Below are positions 53,542-62,952 of a DNA stretch of 64,000 bases, in pieces; position 1 is the stretch's first letter, and every line of letters begins with the position of its first letter. The DNA lies in the IMG/VR virus record IMGVR_UViG_3300032304_000700, positions 25,400 through 89,399 of that record, one strand, 5' to 3'. A program made the position numbers and the translations under genes. The stretch is from a virus. Below the pieces are notes generated by a model. The model was given only the letters and a program-made list of their open reading frames with translations. It made no database searches and was not told the DNA's origin.

Positions 53542-55553
53542 TATAAAGCCCTCCCTTTTATGTCTTTTGTTGGATATTTAACTTCAAATATTGATGGGTC
53601 TAATGATGGATATACAATCTTACCTTTAGTTGCCTCATCTATGTTGTATCTATTTGGTGAGTAATTTCCATCACCACCACATAAGTTTGAAAGTTTTACG
53701 GATGGTACACTCATTACTCCATCTACATTTGCAAGTATCAATTCTATTTCTGAAATATTGATTGGTTTGTTAAATGTCCAATTATCAATATTAAAGTATT
53801 CTTGTAATTCGGTTAAACAATTTGTTACAACTTCTCTTTTATTATAGTTTGAATAACATATTATTTCAAAATCTACTCCAATGTTTATAATAAATCCGTC
53901 TATGATATTAACACCATCTGTTAACATTCTATATTCGGAAATGTAAGTTTTTAAGTTCTCTTTAACCGCTCTATTTAAGTTTGTTAATTTTTTATTAGAG
54001 TCATATCCTAAAATGTATAGATTAATTGCAAATGGATTATTTACTTCTGAAATTGATGTTTTCTTTTGTGTAAGATATTTAACCAATTCTTTTTGAATAT
54101 TCTCTCTACTACTATCTTTAAGACTATCTACTAAATTTACAAACTCAGTTATGTTTTTAGGATTAGCTAAAATAGATGCTGGTGAGTTATTATCAATTTC
54201 ACCATCGGCACTTACGTATGCTTTAGTTACACTACCATATCTTTCAGGCATCGATAAAGCTCTTACTATATAATCTTCTTTTGTAACCGCTCTATTTTGA
54301 GAACCAAAAGTAGCTAATGCATTTTGTCTAATTTCTTCTATTGTTTCTACACCTCTACCACCAGCTGCAGGTTCTAAGTTTTCAACTGCAACAGATTGTT
54401 TCATTGAGTTATATAAAACTTCATTATCAACAGCTAATAAATCTTCATCATATTCTATTCTAGAAATACTAGTTAAGTCACCCGTATTTACATTAGATTC
54501 TACACCACCACCAACTAAGTATTTTATAGTTAATGTTTTATTTACAGGTGCAATTCCAAATGTATTTGTTTTTAAGAAATTGGATGGGTCTATTCCTTGA
54601 TTTAATCTTTGAATAGAATTAGCCAATCCTAATCCTACATTTTTTGGATTTGGTAAAATGATTTCATCATTCATATTAACATCACCACTTCCAAATTCTA
54701 AATCCAATGTATTGTCGGAATTTACCTTAACGGAAAATCTACGAGGGACTTTTTGTACTTCTAAAATATATGGTACAATTGATGATGATGTATATAAGTC
54801 ACTATTTGATTCGATATTTGGTTTTTCAACAAAAATACTTTCTTGTGCTAAATAAGGTACTTCGTAATATTTTAAATTATCTTGGTCTGCAACCGATGTT
54901 ATACCAATTATATTAGTATCACTCAATGTTGTTGTAGGATAATCCGTTGAATCTCCAAATGTTTTAGTAGTAGTTACTTCCTGTGCAGATATTGCTTTAA
55001 TTCTTTTTGTTAATAGATAAAAAGTTGGATTGCCGGTTACATCTCTTTCAAACACATCAATTTCTCTATCATTTGTATTTGAAAAATCCAAAGAATCTGT
55101 TGTTCTAAATACTATATTTGAATTAGAGGTAGATGCAACTTCCATCCCATCTTTTATTCTCAAACAATAACTTTCGTCTGGAACAACACTTGAACCTGAG
55201 TTTTTAGACGGAATCAATTGATATACCGTCAATATTGTTACTGCAGGTGATGATGTTTTTGGTTTATATCCCATTGTTTGTGCCAATGCAACAACATTTT
55301 TTCTTTCCGTTGCATTTGCCAACATTGATTCTTTTAATTGAACATCTTGATAGAAAGATAATATATCTCCTATAACAGCAGCTTGTTCCAAAAACACCAT
55401 ACCAGGTGATGCTTCGTTGAAATCGGAATATGTGTTTGGGAAATATGTTTTAGTATAATCAATTAGGTTTTCTTTTAAAGTATTAAAATCTTTACCTAAA
55501 TAATTTATATTTTTTTCACTTCCCCAACTTTTTTTAACAGGTTTAATAGCCAT
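53541..55553 (-). CDS. 6: Baseplate wedge subunit gp6
   Basis: A 670-aa baseplate wedge protein related to T4 gp6 and the baseplate-J family, forming the ring that joins wedges. Seen are YLGKDFNTLKENLIDYTKTY (residues 19-38), ASPGMVFLEQAAVIGDILSF, NATERKNVVALAQTMGYKP, the central GGRGVETIEEIRQNALATF with NRAVTKEDYIVRALSMPERY, and the C-terminal EIELILANVDGVMSVPSVKL. The length is close to T4 gp6 (660 aa). It is three bases after gp25. Confidence 0.94.
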   Translation of the reverse strand: MAIKPVKKSWGSEKNINYLGKDFNTLKENLIDYTKTYFPNTYSDFNEASPGMVFLEQAAVIGDILSFYQDVQLKESMLANATERKNVVALAQTMGYKPKTSSPAVTILTVYQLIPSKNSGSSVVPDESYCLRIKDGMEVASTSNSNIVFRTTDSLDFSNTNDREIDVFERDVTGNPTFYLLTKRIKAISAQEVTTTKTFGDSTDYPTTTLSDTNIIGITSVADQDNLKYYEVPYLAQESIFVEKPNIESNSDLYTSSSIVPYILEVQKVPRRFSVKVNSDNTLDLEFGSGDVNMNDEIILPNPKNVGLGLANSIQRLNQGIDPSNFLKTNTFGIAPVNKTLTIKYLVGGGVESNVNTGDLTSISRIEYDEDLLAVDNEVLYNSMKQSVAVENLEPAAGGRGVETIEEIRQNALATFGSQNRAVTKEDYIVRALSMPERYGSVTKAYVSADGEIDNNSPASILANPKNITEFVNLVDSLKDSSRENIQKELVKYLTQKKTSISEVNNPFAINLYILGYDSNKKLTNLNRAVKENLKTYISEYRMLTDGVNIIDGFIINIGVDFEIICYSNYNKREVVTNCLTELQEYFNIDNWTFNKPINISEIELILANVDGVMSVPSVKLSNLCGGDGNYSPNRYNIDEATKGKIVYPSLDPSIFEVKYPTKDIKGRAL

Positions 55554-55556
55554 TTA

Positions 55557-55994
55557 TTAATTATTTATACTAACATTTAGTGTTTCACTTAATGATGGAT
55601 TTGACTTTAATGAAAATTTTACTTCTAAAGTAATTCTATTTGCATCTATATCATTTTCATCATAATCAAATATTATATTATCTACATTTATATAAGGTAA
55701 CCAAATATTTACTGCATCTAATATAGAATTTTCAATATCAGTTGCAATAGATTCTTCAACAATTTGTTCAAAGATTAAATTATGAATATCACAACCAAAG
55801 TCAGGTTGCATTTCTCTTTCACCTTTTTTAGTTAGTATTAAATTTACTAAATTATCTTTTGCTTGTGTTAGAGTAGTGTAATTAACCGCAAATATACCAT
55901 TAGAATTAGATTTCCTACCGAAACCAATTCCTAATGATTTATAATCGTTTTCCGATAAATCATTTACATTAATTCTACCTAACTCTATTGCCAT
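55557..55994 (-). CDS. 25: Baseplate wedge protein gp25
   Basis: A 145-aa protein of the gpW/gp25 family. Landmarks are the AKDNLVNLILTKKGEREMQP block with PDFGCDIHNLIFE, then AVNIWLPYINVDNIIFDYDE. The EREMQPDFG segment with conserved Arg/Pro/Gly is the family signature. gp25 is a core sheath-initiating wedge protein that stacks with gp6 and gp53. The order gp25 then gp6 on the transcript is conserved in contractile systems. Confidence 0.93.
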   Translation of the reverse strand: MAIELGRINVNDLSENDYKSLGIGFGRKSNSNGIFAVNYTTLTQAKDNLVNLILTKKGEREMQPDFGCDIHNLIFEQIVEESIATDIENSILDAVNIWLPYINVDNIIFDYDENDIDANRITLEVKFSLKSNPSLSETLNVSINN

Positions 55995-55997
55995 TTA

Positions 55998-56489
55998 TTA
56001 AAATCGTTTAACTAATTCTGAATAATTTCTCGTCAATGCTTTTATTGTTGCATCTTGTAATCCATCACCGGTTGATTCAAAATTTGGAACATTTGATGGC
56101 ACATTTACCTCTCTAAAATCCATTGTTTCCCACTCACTTTCATCAACTCTTAATTCTGGTTTAATCATATCCAATACACTTCCAACCGCTTGAGCTCCCT
56201 CTTTTCTTTGTTCTGCAGTAAATGGTTGTGTCATATTCAAAATCTCATTTATCATTGGGTCTTTTGAAAATTCCCTTGCAGGTTTTTGTGTTTGTTGAAT
56301 TGATTGTTGTTTTTTAATAGGTGCAACTGGAACCTCCGTCATCTCTCTTAAAGATGGTGTTGATTTATTTTGTGAGTTTAATGTAACTGCACCAGATTTG
56401 ATAAGCTTAGTTATTTCCTCTTTAACTTGTTGCTTAACTTCGTTTTTAACAACTTCTTTAATTAAAGTTAGTAAAATTTCTGATTTCAT
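55998..56489 (-). CDS. Hypothetical baseplate-module protein
   Basis: A 163-aa protein. The N-terminal 35 residues are a charged helix (LLTLIKEVVKNEVKQQVKEE), followed by a Gln/Pro/Ser-rich flexible linker. A conserved-looking C-terminus (EWETMDFREVNVPSN, ATIKALTRNYSELVKRF) completes it. It sits next to gp25 and the 484-aa protein. I do not recognise a function. Confidence 0.58.
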   Translation of the reverse strand: MKSEILLTLIKEVVKNEVKQQVKEEITKLIKSGAVTLNSQNKSTPSLREMTEVPVAPIKKQQSIQQTQKPAREFSKDPMINEILNMTQPFTAEQRKEGAQAVGSVLDMIKPELRVDESEWETMDFREVNVPSNVPNFESTGDGLQDATIKALTRNYSELVKRF

Positions 56490-56535
56490 AATAATTGTTT
56501 ATATATGTTTAGTAATAAATATTTGATTTAATAAT

Positions 56536-57990
56536 TTATCCAACATTCGGTATAGTTGGTGTTTTAATGTCTGCATTAACCTCAGGCATCTTTATGTCTA
56601 TGTTTGGCAACGATATTATTAATAATGATGCCAAATCGGTCACACTTATATTTGGCAATTGTGGTAACTCCGGAAATTGTGGTAATTCTATACTACCTAA
56701 ATCAACTTCGGGGAATTCAACAGTAGATGGAAAATCAGGAACAGGAGGGCCCATCTTAACTTGATATCCATTGTAATTTATAATTGCAGGTGCCGGTGGA
56801 GTTGCAGGTGTATATTGTGCCGTAACTACCATATTTCCACCCACATTTAATAAATGTAATTGTGCCAAAGATAAAAATGGGTCAAGCATTACATTTGTTT
56901 TTGTACTGAAAATAAAACTTGGTGGAGTAAAACTAATAAATGGTGGGTCTGGTATTAACCCCTTTATCTTATCTTCCGCCAATGCTCTAATCTCCTCTTC
57001 AGTAGGAGTTTTATCTTTAATTTGTTTTTCCAATTCTTCTTTTGTTGGAAGCTTCGGTAATTGAATTTGTAAATCTATATCAGGAACTAAACCATTTATT
57101 GTATCTTTTACAAATTTTTTAATTTCTTTTAAGTTTGGTTTTGGTTTTGGAATGGAATCTAAAATTGCAACAACTGCTTGAACATATTGATATATTGGTT
57201 GTAATATAATATCTTCAATTGGAGGAATGATTTGTTTTTTAACTTCTTCGATTGCCTGTTCTAATAATTTTTCTTTAGTTTCTTCTATTATTTTCTTTCT
57301 ATCTGGTAATTTTGGAAATTCAAATTTTAATGCCTTTTTAATTTGTTTTCCAATTGCTGATTTTTTCTTTTTTGCTTCTTTTAATTTCTTTATTATTTCT
57401 ACTGCACCCTTAACTATTGGGTTATTTTTTATATCCGGTGCAACAACTTCTTTATTTATTATCTTTTGTGCAGTTTCATATACAGGAATTGTAATCGGTG
57501 GTAAAGGTGGAACAGATGGTAAAATAATTGTTTGTTTTTTTAATTCGTCCTCTAAAATTTTTAATGCTTCTACTTCAGCTTTATGTGCTGCAGTAGTTGC
57601 AGTTAACGTAATTGGGTCTGGCCCTATGTTTTGAATAGCTCCAGGTGCAGGTGGAGTTGATGGCCATCCTAATGGTTTTATTAAAGGATTTGGCAATGGT
57701 GACATTTCTGCACCTAACCAGTATGCATCAAATGCAGATGGATATAATTCTTGTAATACATTGAAATTACTACCTACACTATCTGTTCCCTTTTTTAATG
57801 CAATTTTTATAGCATCTGCCATACCTTTAACATTACCATTGATAACATTAACTCCGTATAATAAATCTCCACCACTTTTAATTGCCTTATCATATTCATT
57901 TGCATAAAATTCAGCAAATGCATCAGGGTCAGCTTTAAATTGACCAGTAAGCATTGCAGTTAATACATTCAATTTAAAAATTGCCCACAT
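56536..57990 (-). CDS. Pro-rich baseplate/hub-region structural protein
   Basis: A 484-aa protein. Residues 1-100 are helical (LTAMLTGQFKADPDAFAEFY, then AIKSGGDLLYGVNVINGNVK). The rest is rich in Pro, Lys and Ile, with several proline-rich segments (PPLPPITIP) and a long charged helical stretch (residues 200-300). The C-terminus repeats short LPxLPxI steps. It starts one base before the gp5 gene ends its coding frame, so it is co-expressed with the hub. The function is not evident. Confidence 0.6.
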   Translation of the reverse strand: MWAIFKLNVLTAMLTGQFKADPDAFAEFYANEYDKAIKSGGDLLYGVNVINGNVKGMADAIKIALKKGTDSVGSNFNVLQELYPSAFDAYWLGAEMSPLPNPLIKPLGWPSTPPAPGAIQNIGPDPITLTATTAAHKAEVEALKILEDELKKQTIILPSVPPLPPITIPVYETAQKIINKEVVAPDIKNNPIVKGAVEIIKKLKEAKKKKSAIGKQIKKALKFEFPKLPDRKKIIEETKEKLLEQAIEEVKKQIIPPIEDIILQPIYQYVQAVVAILDSIPKPKPNLKEIKKFVKDTINGLVPDIDLQIQLPKLPTKEELEKQIKDKTPTEEEIRALAEDKIKGLIPDPPFISFTPPSFIFSTKTNVMLDPFLSLAQLHLLNVGGNMVVTAQYTPATPPAPAIINYNGYQVKMGPPVPDFPSTVEFPEVDLGSIELPQFPELPQLPNISVTDLASLLIISLPNIDIKMPEVNADIKTPTIPNVG

Positions 57991-57991
57991 A

Positions 57992-59206
57992 TTACTTACT
58001 TAAAAAGTTTCTAGATGATTGTATCTTAGATAGTCTTTGTTTAATTGATGTGAATATTGCCGAATTATGTGGGCCTGCACCGGTTGGGCCGACACCTGTT
58101 GCAAATACCATTTTATTTATGGCATCCAACATTTCACTCATTAAATCAATCAATTCACCTGATAGTACCATTCTTTGAACTTCAGAACCGGCACCACCTG
58201 GATTTCCAACTTTACCAACATAAACAACTCCGGATGCATCACTATTTAATACTATATTTTTATTGGTATGGATTACAATATCACTATCAGAATGTGCATA
58301 TATTTCTTTTGCAGAATCTATACTATATCTACCATCGGTTATAACTCCAGTATTTCCTTTTCCAAATATAATAAACTCACTTGCCTTTGCAGACAATACT
58401 ATTCTATCGGAATTTACGAATAATTGGTTACCTGTTAGTTTTTCTGAATTAGGATATTCTCTAAACGCTATTTTGGTTTTATTTATGTTTTCTTTAAATG
58501 GTACTTTAATTTTATTAGATGTAAAATATACGGATGTACCATCACCATTGATATCTTCGTCTATTAGTGTTCCTATTTTTGAATTGTCAAGTTGTGGATT
58601 TTGTTTATTTCTTATAAAAATACCAGGAGATGAAGTTTTACCATCCTCAGTTAAAAAGAATTCACTAAATCTAATCGTATTACCAACTCTACCACTTATA
58701 ATAGTATCTCCATTTCTTGGTTTTAAGAATTTAATCTTTTCATTTATTTTATATCGTTTTTCATCCGATTTTTTAGGTGTACCTGTCTGACCTGTGGAAC
58801 CTGTTTTGGTTTCCGTATAGTTTTTATTTTTACTTTCAGAATTTCCAGTAGATACATTTTTTTCTCTACCAATTTCGGAAACCAATAATGACTCTCTGAA
58901 ATTTGGATATTGTGTTGCAGAATATGGTAACCAATAATGTGAATTTTGAATGTTTAATATCAATACAGTTTCACCTATTAGTGGATATGTTATATTATTT
59001 TTGTCAAATGGAAATGCATAGTCTTCTTTGTTGATAAAACTTTCTCTTCTATATTCTATTGCACCCAAAAATCTAACATCAGTATCCGTAAAGTCATTAT
59101 TATCATTATATACAGGTACTAATTTTTTCTCTAAATCATTTTTTATAGATTTATCCGATTCAGTATAAACTCTGTATACGGTTGCTAGATAAGTTTCACC
59201 AATCAT
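57992..59206 (-). CDS. 5: Baseplate hub spike protein gp5-like
   Basis: A 404-aa protein. The N-terminal OB-fold domain (YLATVYRVYTES, VRFLGAIEYRRES, YPLIGETVLILN) resembles T4 gp5, and the C-terminal half has beta-helix-like repeats (VNSDRIVLSAKASEFIIFG, IDSAKEIYAHSDSDIVIHTN, KNIVLNSDASGVVYVG) typical of the gp5 spike. The lysozyme domain in T4 gp5 is missing, so cell-wall penetration must rely on another enzyme. A DEDINGDG run may bind calcium. A Gly/Ser/Lys linker occupies residues 130-160. Confidence 0.86.
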   Translation of the reverse strand: MIGETYLATVYRVYTESDKSIKNDLEKKLVPVYNDNNDFTDTDVRFLGAIEYRRESFINKEDYAFPFDKNNITYPLIGETVLILNIQNSHYWLPYSATQYPNFRESLLVSEIGREKNVSTGNSESKNKNYTETKTGSTGQTGTPKKSDEKRYKINEKIKFLKPRNGDTIISGRVGNTIRFSEFFLTEDGKTSSPGIFIRNKQNPQLDNSKIGTLIDEDINGDGTSVYFTSNKIKVPFKENINKTKIAFREYPNSEKLTGNQLFVNSDRIVLSAKASEFIIFGKGNTGVITDGRYSIDSAKEIYAHSDSDIVIHTNKNIVLNSDASGVVYVGKVGNPGGAGSEVQRMVLSGELIDLMSEMLDAINKMVFATGVGPTGAGPHNSAIFTSIKQRLSKIQSSRNFLSK

Positions 59207-59610
59207 TATAATTTAGTTTTAATTTCTTCAATTTCAATTTGAATATCCGTTAATTTCTCTTTATTTTTTTCTTCTACTTGATTTATCGTATCTTCCATAT
59301 CTGCAAGTAATTGTTCTTTTTCATGTTCACTTAACCAACCATCTTCACCGATGCCTTTAGCTTCGGCAGCTGCAAGTCTTTGTGCAATAGTTGCAAGTTT
59401 AATTAAATGGTCGTCATTTTTAACCGATACCTCAATCAAATCTTTTATGATAGGTGCTATGACCGTTGCTTCACCAACATTTCTAATCAATTTCCTTAAA
59501 GATTCAATTAATTCGGAAATGTTTTTCTTTTTGTTTTGTTGGTTTTCGTATATATCTTTAAATAATGATGATAAATTTTTACCATCAAATAGTTGAAATT
59601 CTGTTGCCAT
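59206..59610 (-). CDS. Hypothetical coiled-coil protein next to the hub gene
   Basis: A 134-aa, almost wholly helical protein. Residues 25-110 include IRNVGEATVIAPIIKDLIEV and IAQRLAAAEAKGIGEDGWLS, and the C-terminus is a charged coiled coil (EEKNKEKLTDIQIEIEEIKT). It overlaps the gp5 start by one base. Similar short helical proteins occur beside hub genes in other T4-like phages as I recall; a tail chaperone or hub role is possible. Confidence 0.6.
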   Translation of the reverse strand: MATEFQLFDGKNLSSLFKDIYENQQNKKKNISELIESLRKLIRNVGEATVIAPIIKDLIEVSVKNDDHLIKLATIAQRLAAAEAKGIGEDGWLSEHEKEQLLADMEDTINQVEEKNKEKLTDIQIEIEEIKTKL

Positions 59611-59634
59611 ATTTTTTTGTTTATCTACTAATAA

Positions 59635-61338
59635 TTATTTAGTAATCAAATAATTACCTAAAACCAAATAATCCATATCACAATTGTTAAATGTCCATAT
59701 TGCTTTTTCGGGGTCATTCGTCATCGTGTGGTCTTTTAAGTTAAATGATGTATTTAACAAAATAGGTGTTCCTGTTAGTTTTTCGAACTCCTTTAATAAG
59801 TCATAGTAAAGTGGGTTATCTTCTCTTTTAAGTGTCTGTATCCTTGCAGAATTGTCAATGTGGGTTACTGACGGAATGTTTACTCCATTTTTAACTTTGA
59901 CAACCTGATTCATATAGGGGACATCTTCTTCCGATAGAAAATACTTTTGATAATCTTCAATTGTAACTGATGGAGCAAATGGTCTAAACATTTCTCTCTT
60001 TTTGACAACCTTATTAATTCTATCTCTAATGTTGGACAAATGTGGATTACCTAATATAGAACGATTACCTAAAGCTCTTGCACCAAATTCAGTTCTACCT
60101 TGAAACCAACCTATGATATTCCCCTCATTAATTAATTTTGCAACTTCTTCACATAACATTTGTTTACTTTCATACATTGTAATACCATTGCCCTTAACTC
60201 TTTTTTGCAAAATTATCTTAAGTAATTCAGGACCACTCCACTCTTCTCCCAAATATGGAGATTGATTATCACCACCCTTTACTTTTGGATTACCTAATAC
60301 AATATGGTGTTGATATAAACATGCACCAATTGCAGAACCTGCGTCGGATGGTGCAAATGGAATCCAAACATTTTTAATTGATGTATATGTTTTTATTTTA
60401 CCATTGGCAGTTCCGTTGTAAGCACATCCACCACCCAATACCAAATTCTCACTATTCCATATATTTGTAACTCTATTGATGATGAAATATAATGCACTTT
60501 CATACCATCTTTGTAGTGATGCTGCAAGGTCTTTATGATGTTGTTCGATTGGTTCGTCTTTAAAACGTGGAGGAAATCCAATTAAATCAATTAGTTTATC
60601 GTTAAACATATCATTATCGGATGTTTCCCATGTAAAATACTTCATATCCATCTTTACAATATCAATCTCACCACCAATCGTTGCAACCTTATCAAACAAA
60701 CTATGATATCTTTGTTTATCACCATATGGTGCCAATCCCATTATTTTATACTCACCTTCGTTTGGTTTGAATCCTAAATACGCAGTAAATGCCGAATATA
60801 TCAATCCTAATGAGTGTGGAAATTGTAATGTTTGTATTTTATGAAACCCTTTATCATCACACATTGTAGCATACACCGAATGTCTTTCTCCAACACCATC
60901 AATTGACAAACCTATTGATTTATCAAATGGAGATGTGTAATAAGAAAGTGCTAAATGTGATAAATGATGTTGAGTGTAAGTGATAATTCCTTCATATCCA
61001 ATCGATTTTAATAATCTTTTTAAATTACCTTCGGTTTCATTCCATCTTTTATTAAATTTTCTCCATTTTTGTGGAAATCTTAAACCACCCCATTTTCCAA
61101 TAGTTTGTCTAACTCTTTCATATTTATCGTTTGGATTTTCATACCAACAAACCATATCAATTTCATCAATTGTTATTTTTGTATATTCCAAACACCATTG
61201 GATTGCCTTAAACGGAAAAGAACTATCATGCTTTTCACCAGATAGTTTCTCTTCTTCAATAGCACATATTACTTTACCATCTATTACGATTGTTGCAGCT
61301 GAATCATGGTAAAATCCTGATAAACCTAATTGTATCAT
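59635..61338 (-). CDS. Carbamoyltransferase (NodU/CmcH family)
   Basis: A 567-aa enzyme. The N-terminal Kae1-like domain has GLSGFYHDSAA with His11, IEEEKLSG, QHHLSHLALSYY with His124, His125 and His128 as metal/carbamoyl-AMP ligands, DGVGE, and GEYKIMGLAPYG. The C-terminal domain has LGGGCAYN, WFQGRTEFGARALGNRSIL, REMFRPFAPSV and ILLNTSFNLK. The family transfers carbamoyl from carbamoyl phosphate to hydroxyls of sugars, antibiotics or nucleosides. Such genes are known in T4-like marine phages. It could act on glycans made by the island or on another cell component. The length is typical. Confidence 0.92.
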   Translation of the reverse strand: MIQLGLSGFYHDSAATIVIDGKVICAIEEEKLSGEKHDSSFPFKAIQWCLEYTKITIDEIDMVCWYENPNDKYERVRQTIGKWGGLRFPQKWRKFNKRWNETEGNLKRLLKSIGYEGIITYTQHHLSHLALSYYTSPFDKSIGLSIDGVGERHSVYATMCDDKGFHKIQTLQFPHSLGLIYSAFTAYLGFKPNEGEYKIMGLAPYGDKQRYHSLFDKVATIGGEIDIVKMDMKYFTWETSDNDMFNDKLIDLIGFPPRFKDEPIEQHHKDLAASLQRWYESALYFIINRVTNIWNSENLVLGGGCAYNGTANGKIKTYTSIKNVWIPFAPSDAGSAIGACLYQHHIVLGNPKVKGGDNQSPYLGEEWSGPELLKIILQKRVKGNGITMYESKQMLCEEVAKLINEGNIIGWFQGRTEFGARALGNRSILGNPHLSNIRDRINKVVKKREMFRPFAPSVTIEDYQKYFLSEEDVPYMNQVVKVKNGVNIPSVTHIDNSARIQTLKREDNPLYYDLLKEFEKLTGTPILLNTSFNLKDHTMTNDPEKAIWTFNNCDMDYLVLGNYLITK

Positions 61339-61340
61339 AC

Positions 61341-62039
61341 TTAAATTTTTATATCACCATATTTGTCATACTCATTATATAATTCCATTTGTCTTTCTTT
61401 CATTTTGTTGACAACTTTGGTTATATAATGTGTAGGGTGACCTGTCATTTCTCTAATAAGTAAATATAATGATTTCTTATTAAAATTTTCTATATATTCT
61501 GCTCTACGAAATAATTCCAATACTGAATCTGCAATCTGTAAATCTCTCTTCTTTGGAAAATAATTCTCCAAATGTTTGTCCCAATATTGTAACATTCTAA
61601 CATTAAAAGTTTTAAACTCATCATTTCGTTCTTCTTCTCTAAAATTATTTTCAGTATCAAATGATTCAGGTAAACCGGACATTATATCGGTATCTTTATA
61701 TCTCTTATAATTTGCATTATTATTTAAAATAAGATAATTTCTTGCAACAATAGTAAAATAAGAAAATGCTTTACCTTTACCACTTTTGTACATATGAATT
61801 TTTTCAATCATAAATGTAACAACTTCTGCCATTACATCTTTTGGGTCGTCATCAAAATAGGTAAACTTCCATTTATTATAAACTATCTCTGCAAGTTTGT
61901 CAAAAGCAGATGCAATTCTTTCTCTATATAATTTATCTTTAATATATTGGTCATCGGTTAGATTATATTCAATAATAGCATCTTCCGTATCTTTTGTAAA
62001 ATATTGACGATTGGGCCCTCTTTTCTTTCTAATTGGCAT
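61341..62039 (-). CDS. 55: Late-transcription sigma factor gp55-like
   Basis: A 232-aa protein. The middle (residues about 65-110) resembles sigma region 2: DDDPKDVMAEVVTFMIEKIH followed by GKGKAFSYFTIVARNYLILN, the pattern of T4-like gp55. The C-terminus (residues 165-225) is helical with a basic end. The N-terminus MPIRKKRGPN is basic and matches openings of gp55 homologues. T4 gp55 replaces the host sigma on RNA polymerase and reads the late -10 box. It overlaps the upstream gene by 11 bases. Confidence 0.86.
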   Translation of the reverse strand: MPIRKKRGPNRQYFTKDTEDAIIEYNLTDDQYIKDKLYRERIASAFDKLAEIVYNKWKFTYFDDDPKDVMAEVVTFMIEKIHMYKSGKGKAFSYFTIVARNYLILNNNANYKRYKDTDIMSGLPESFDTENNFREEERNDEFKTFNVRMLQYWDKHLENYFPKKRDLQIADSVLELFRRAEYIENFNKKSLYLLIREMTGHPTHYITKVVNKMKERQMELYNEYDKYGDIKI

Positions 62040-62304
62040 TTTGTTGTGTTTTGAATTTTTCGATGGTTTCTTTTATTTGATAAAATATAGAACCTACTTC
62101 ATCGTCCTTCTCAAACATTTCACGAGAATCTATTTCTCTTAATGCCTCCAGTAATGATTCGTTTCTTTCTAACTCGGTTTGTAAAAATATATCATTTTCT
62201 ATAATGATGACTTCGTATTTTTCTAATTTATTTAAAAGATTATAAGTTGCAAATGACAATGCAACTACTAATACTGATAATATTGTGATTATTGTATATA
62301 ACAT
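62029..62304 (-). CDS. Small membrane-anchored protein beside gp55
   Basis: A 91-aa protein with one N-terminal membrane segment (TIITILSVLVVALSFATYNL, residues 4-23), followed by a charged helix and the segment SREMFEKDDEVGSIFYQI, which resembles a conserved patch in small proteins next to gp55 in other T4-like phages as I recall. Two bases separate it from the peptide deformylase stop. Confidence 0.65.
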   Translation of the reverse strand: MLYTIITILSVLVVALSFATYNLLNKLEKYEVIIIENDIFLQTELERNESLLEALREIDSREMFEKDDEVGSIFYQIKETIEKFKTQQNAN

Positions 62305-62306
62305 AA

Positions 62307-62942
62307 TTAAACGATTTCGTATCCTTGTAAAAAATATTTGTTTGCATTTTTGTATTTAATTTCAACCATTTCACCTTGTGGAGATTTCATTACAATTTTA
62401 TCATTTCTACCATAATTCACTTTTTTGACAACTTGTGTGTTATAAACTCTATCTCTAATGGTAAATCCGTCTAAGTGGTCAATTTCGTGTTGAACTATTA
62501 CCGTCATCATTGTTTCCTTAGATACTGACTTATTTTGTTCATCACCTTCTGGATTAATTTCAAATGTTAATTCACCTAAATTATCGGTAGATACTACAAC
62601 TTTAGAAGCTCTAATTGTTTTAATTGGAGACCTTAATGTTGATGGTATTGATAAGCAACCTTCAAAGAATAAAAATCCTTCTTTTGACTTTTCTTTAATA
62701 ATTGGATTTACTAAGAATAATTCCTCATTACCAAGCTGAATTAAGCAAGCTCTTTTCTTAATTCCTATTTGTGTTGCGGAAATTCCTAATCCAGGGTGTT
62801 TTGCCAAAGCTTCACTTAGTTGCAATCTTAATTCATCCGATTCTTGTTGTGTTATTTCCGATTTTAATACAGGAGTTTTAAGATACTCCGTAAACTCTTT
62901 TGTTGTTAGGCCATTAGAACCTTTGTCTACTATTAATTTCAT
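62307..62942 (-). CDS. def: Peptide deformylase
   Basis: A 211-aa enzyme with all three signature motifs: GLGISATQIG (residues 51-60, the GxGxAAxQ motif), EGCLS (94-98, metal ligand Cys96) and QHEIDH (151-156, ligands His152 and His156, catalytic Glu153). It removes the formyl group from nascent proteins. Phage deformylases are known from marine myoviruses. There is a small insertion after residue 130 (NPEGDEQNKSVS) compared with short phage forms. It lies in an operon with gp55, suggesting expression for takeover of translation. Confidence 0.94.
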   Translation of the reverse strand: MKLIVDKGSNGLTTKEFTEYLKTPVLKSEITQQESDELRLQLSEALAKHPGLGISATQIGIKKRACLIQLGNEELFLVNPIIKEKSKEGFLFFEGCLSIPSTLRSPIKTIRASKVVVSTDNLGELTFEINPEGDEQNKSVSKETMMTVIVQHEIDHLDGFTIRDRVYNTQVVKKVNYGRNDKIVMKSPQGEMVEIKYKNANKYFLQGYEIV

Positions 62943-62952
62943 TTTGTTATTT

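Noticed and set aside
53545-53560. GGGAGG before the start at 53541 as a strong ribosome-binding site
   Set aside because: The run lies within the last codons of gp6 (KGRAL) and is rather far from the ATG; coding constraint explains it as well.
58263-58790. A 175-aa + strand frame opposite gp5
   Set aside because: It is a shadow of the gp5-like gene in an A/T-rich region with no independent support.
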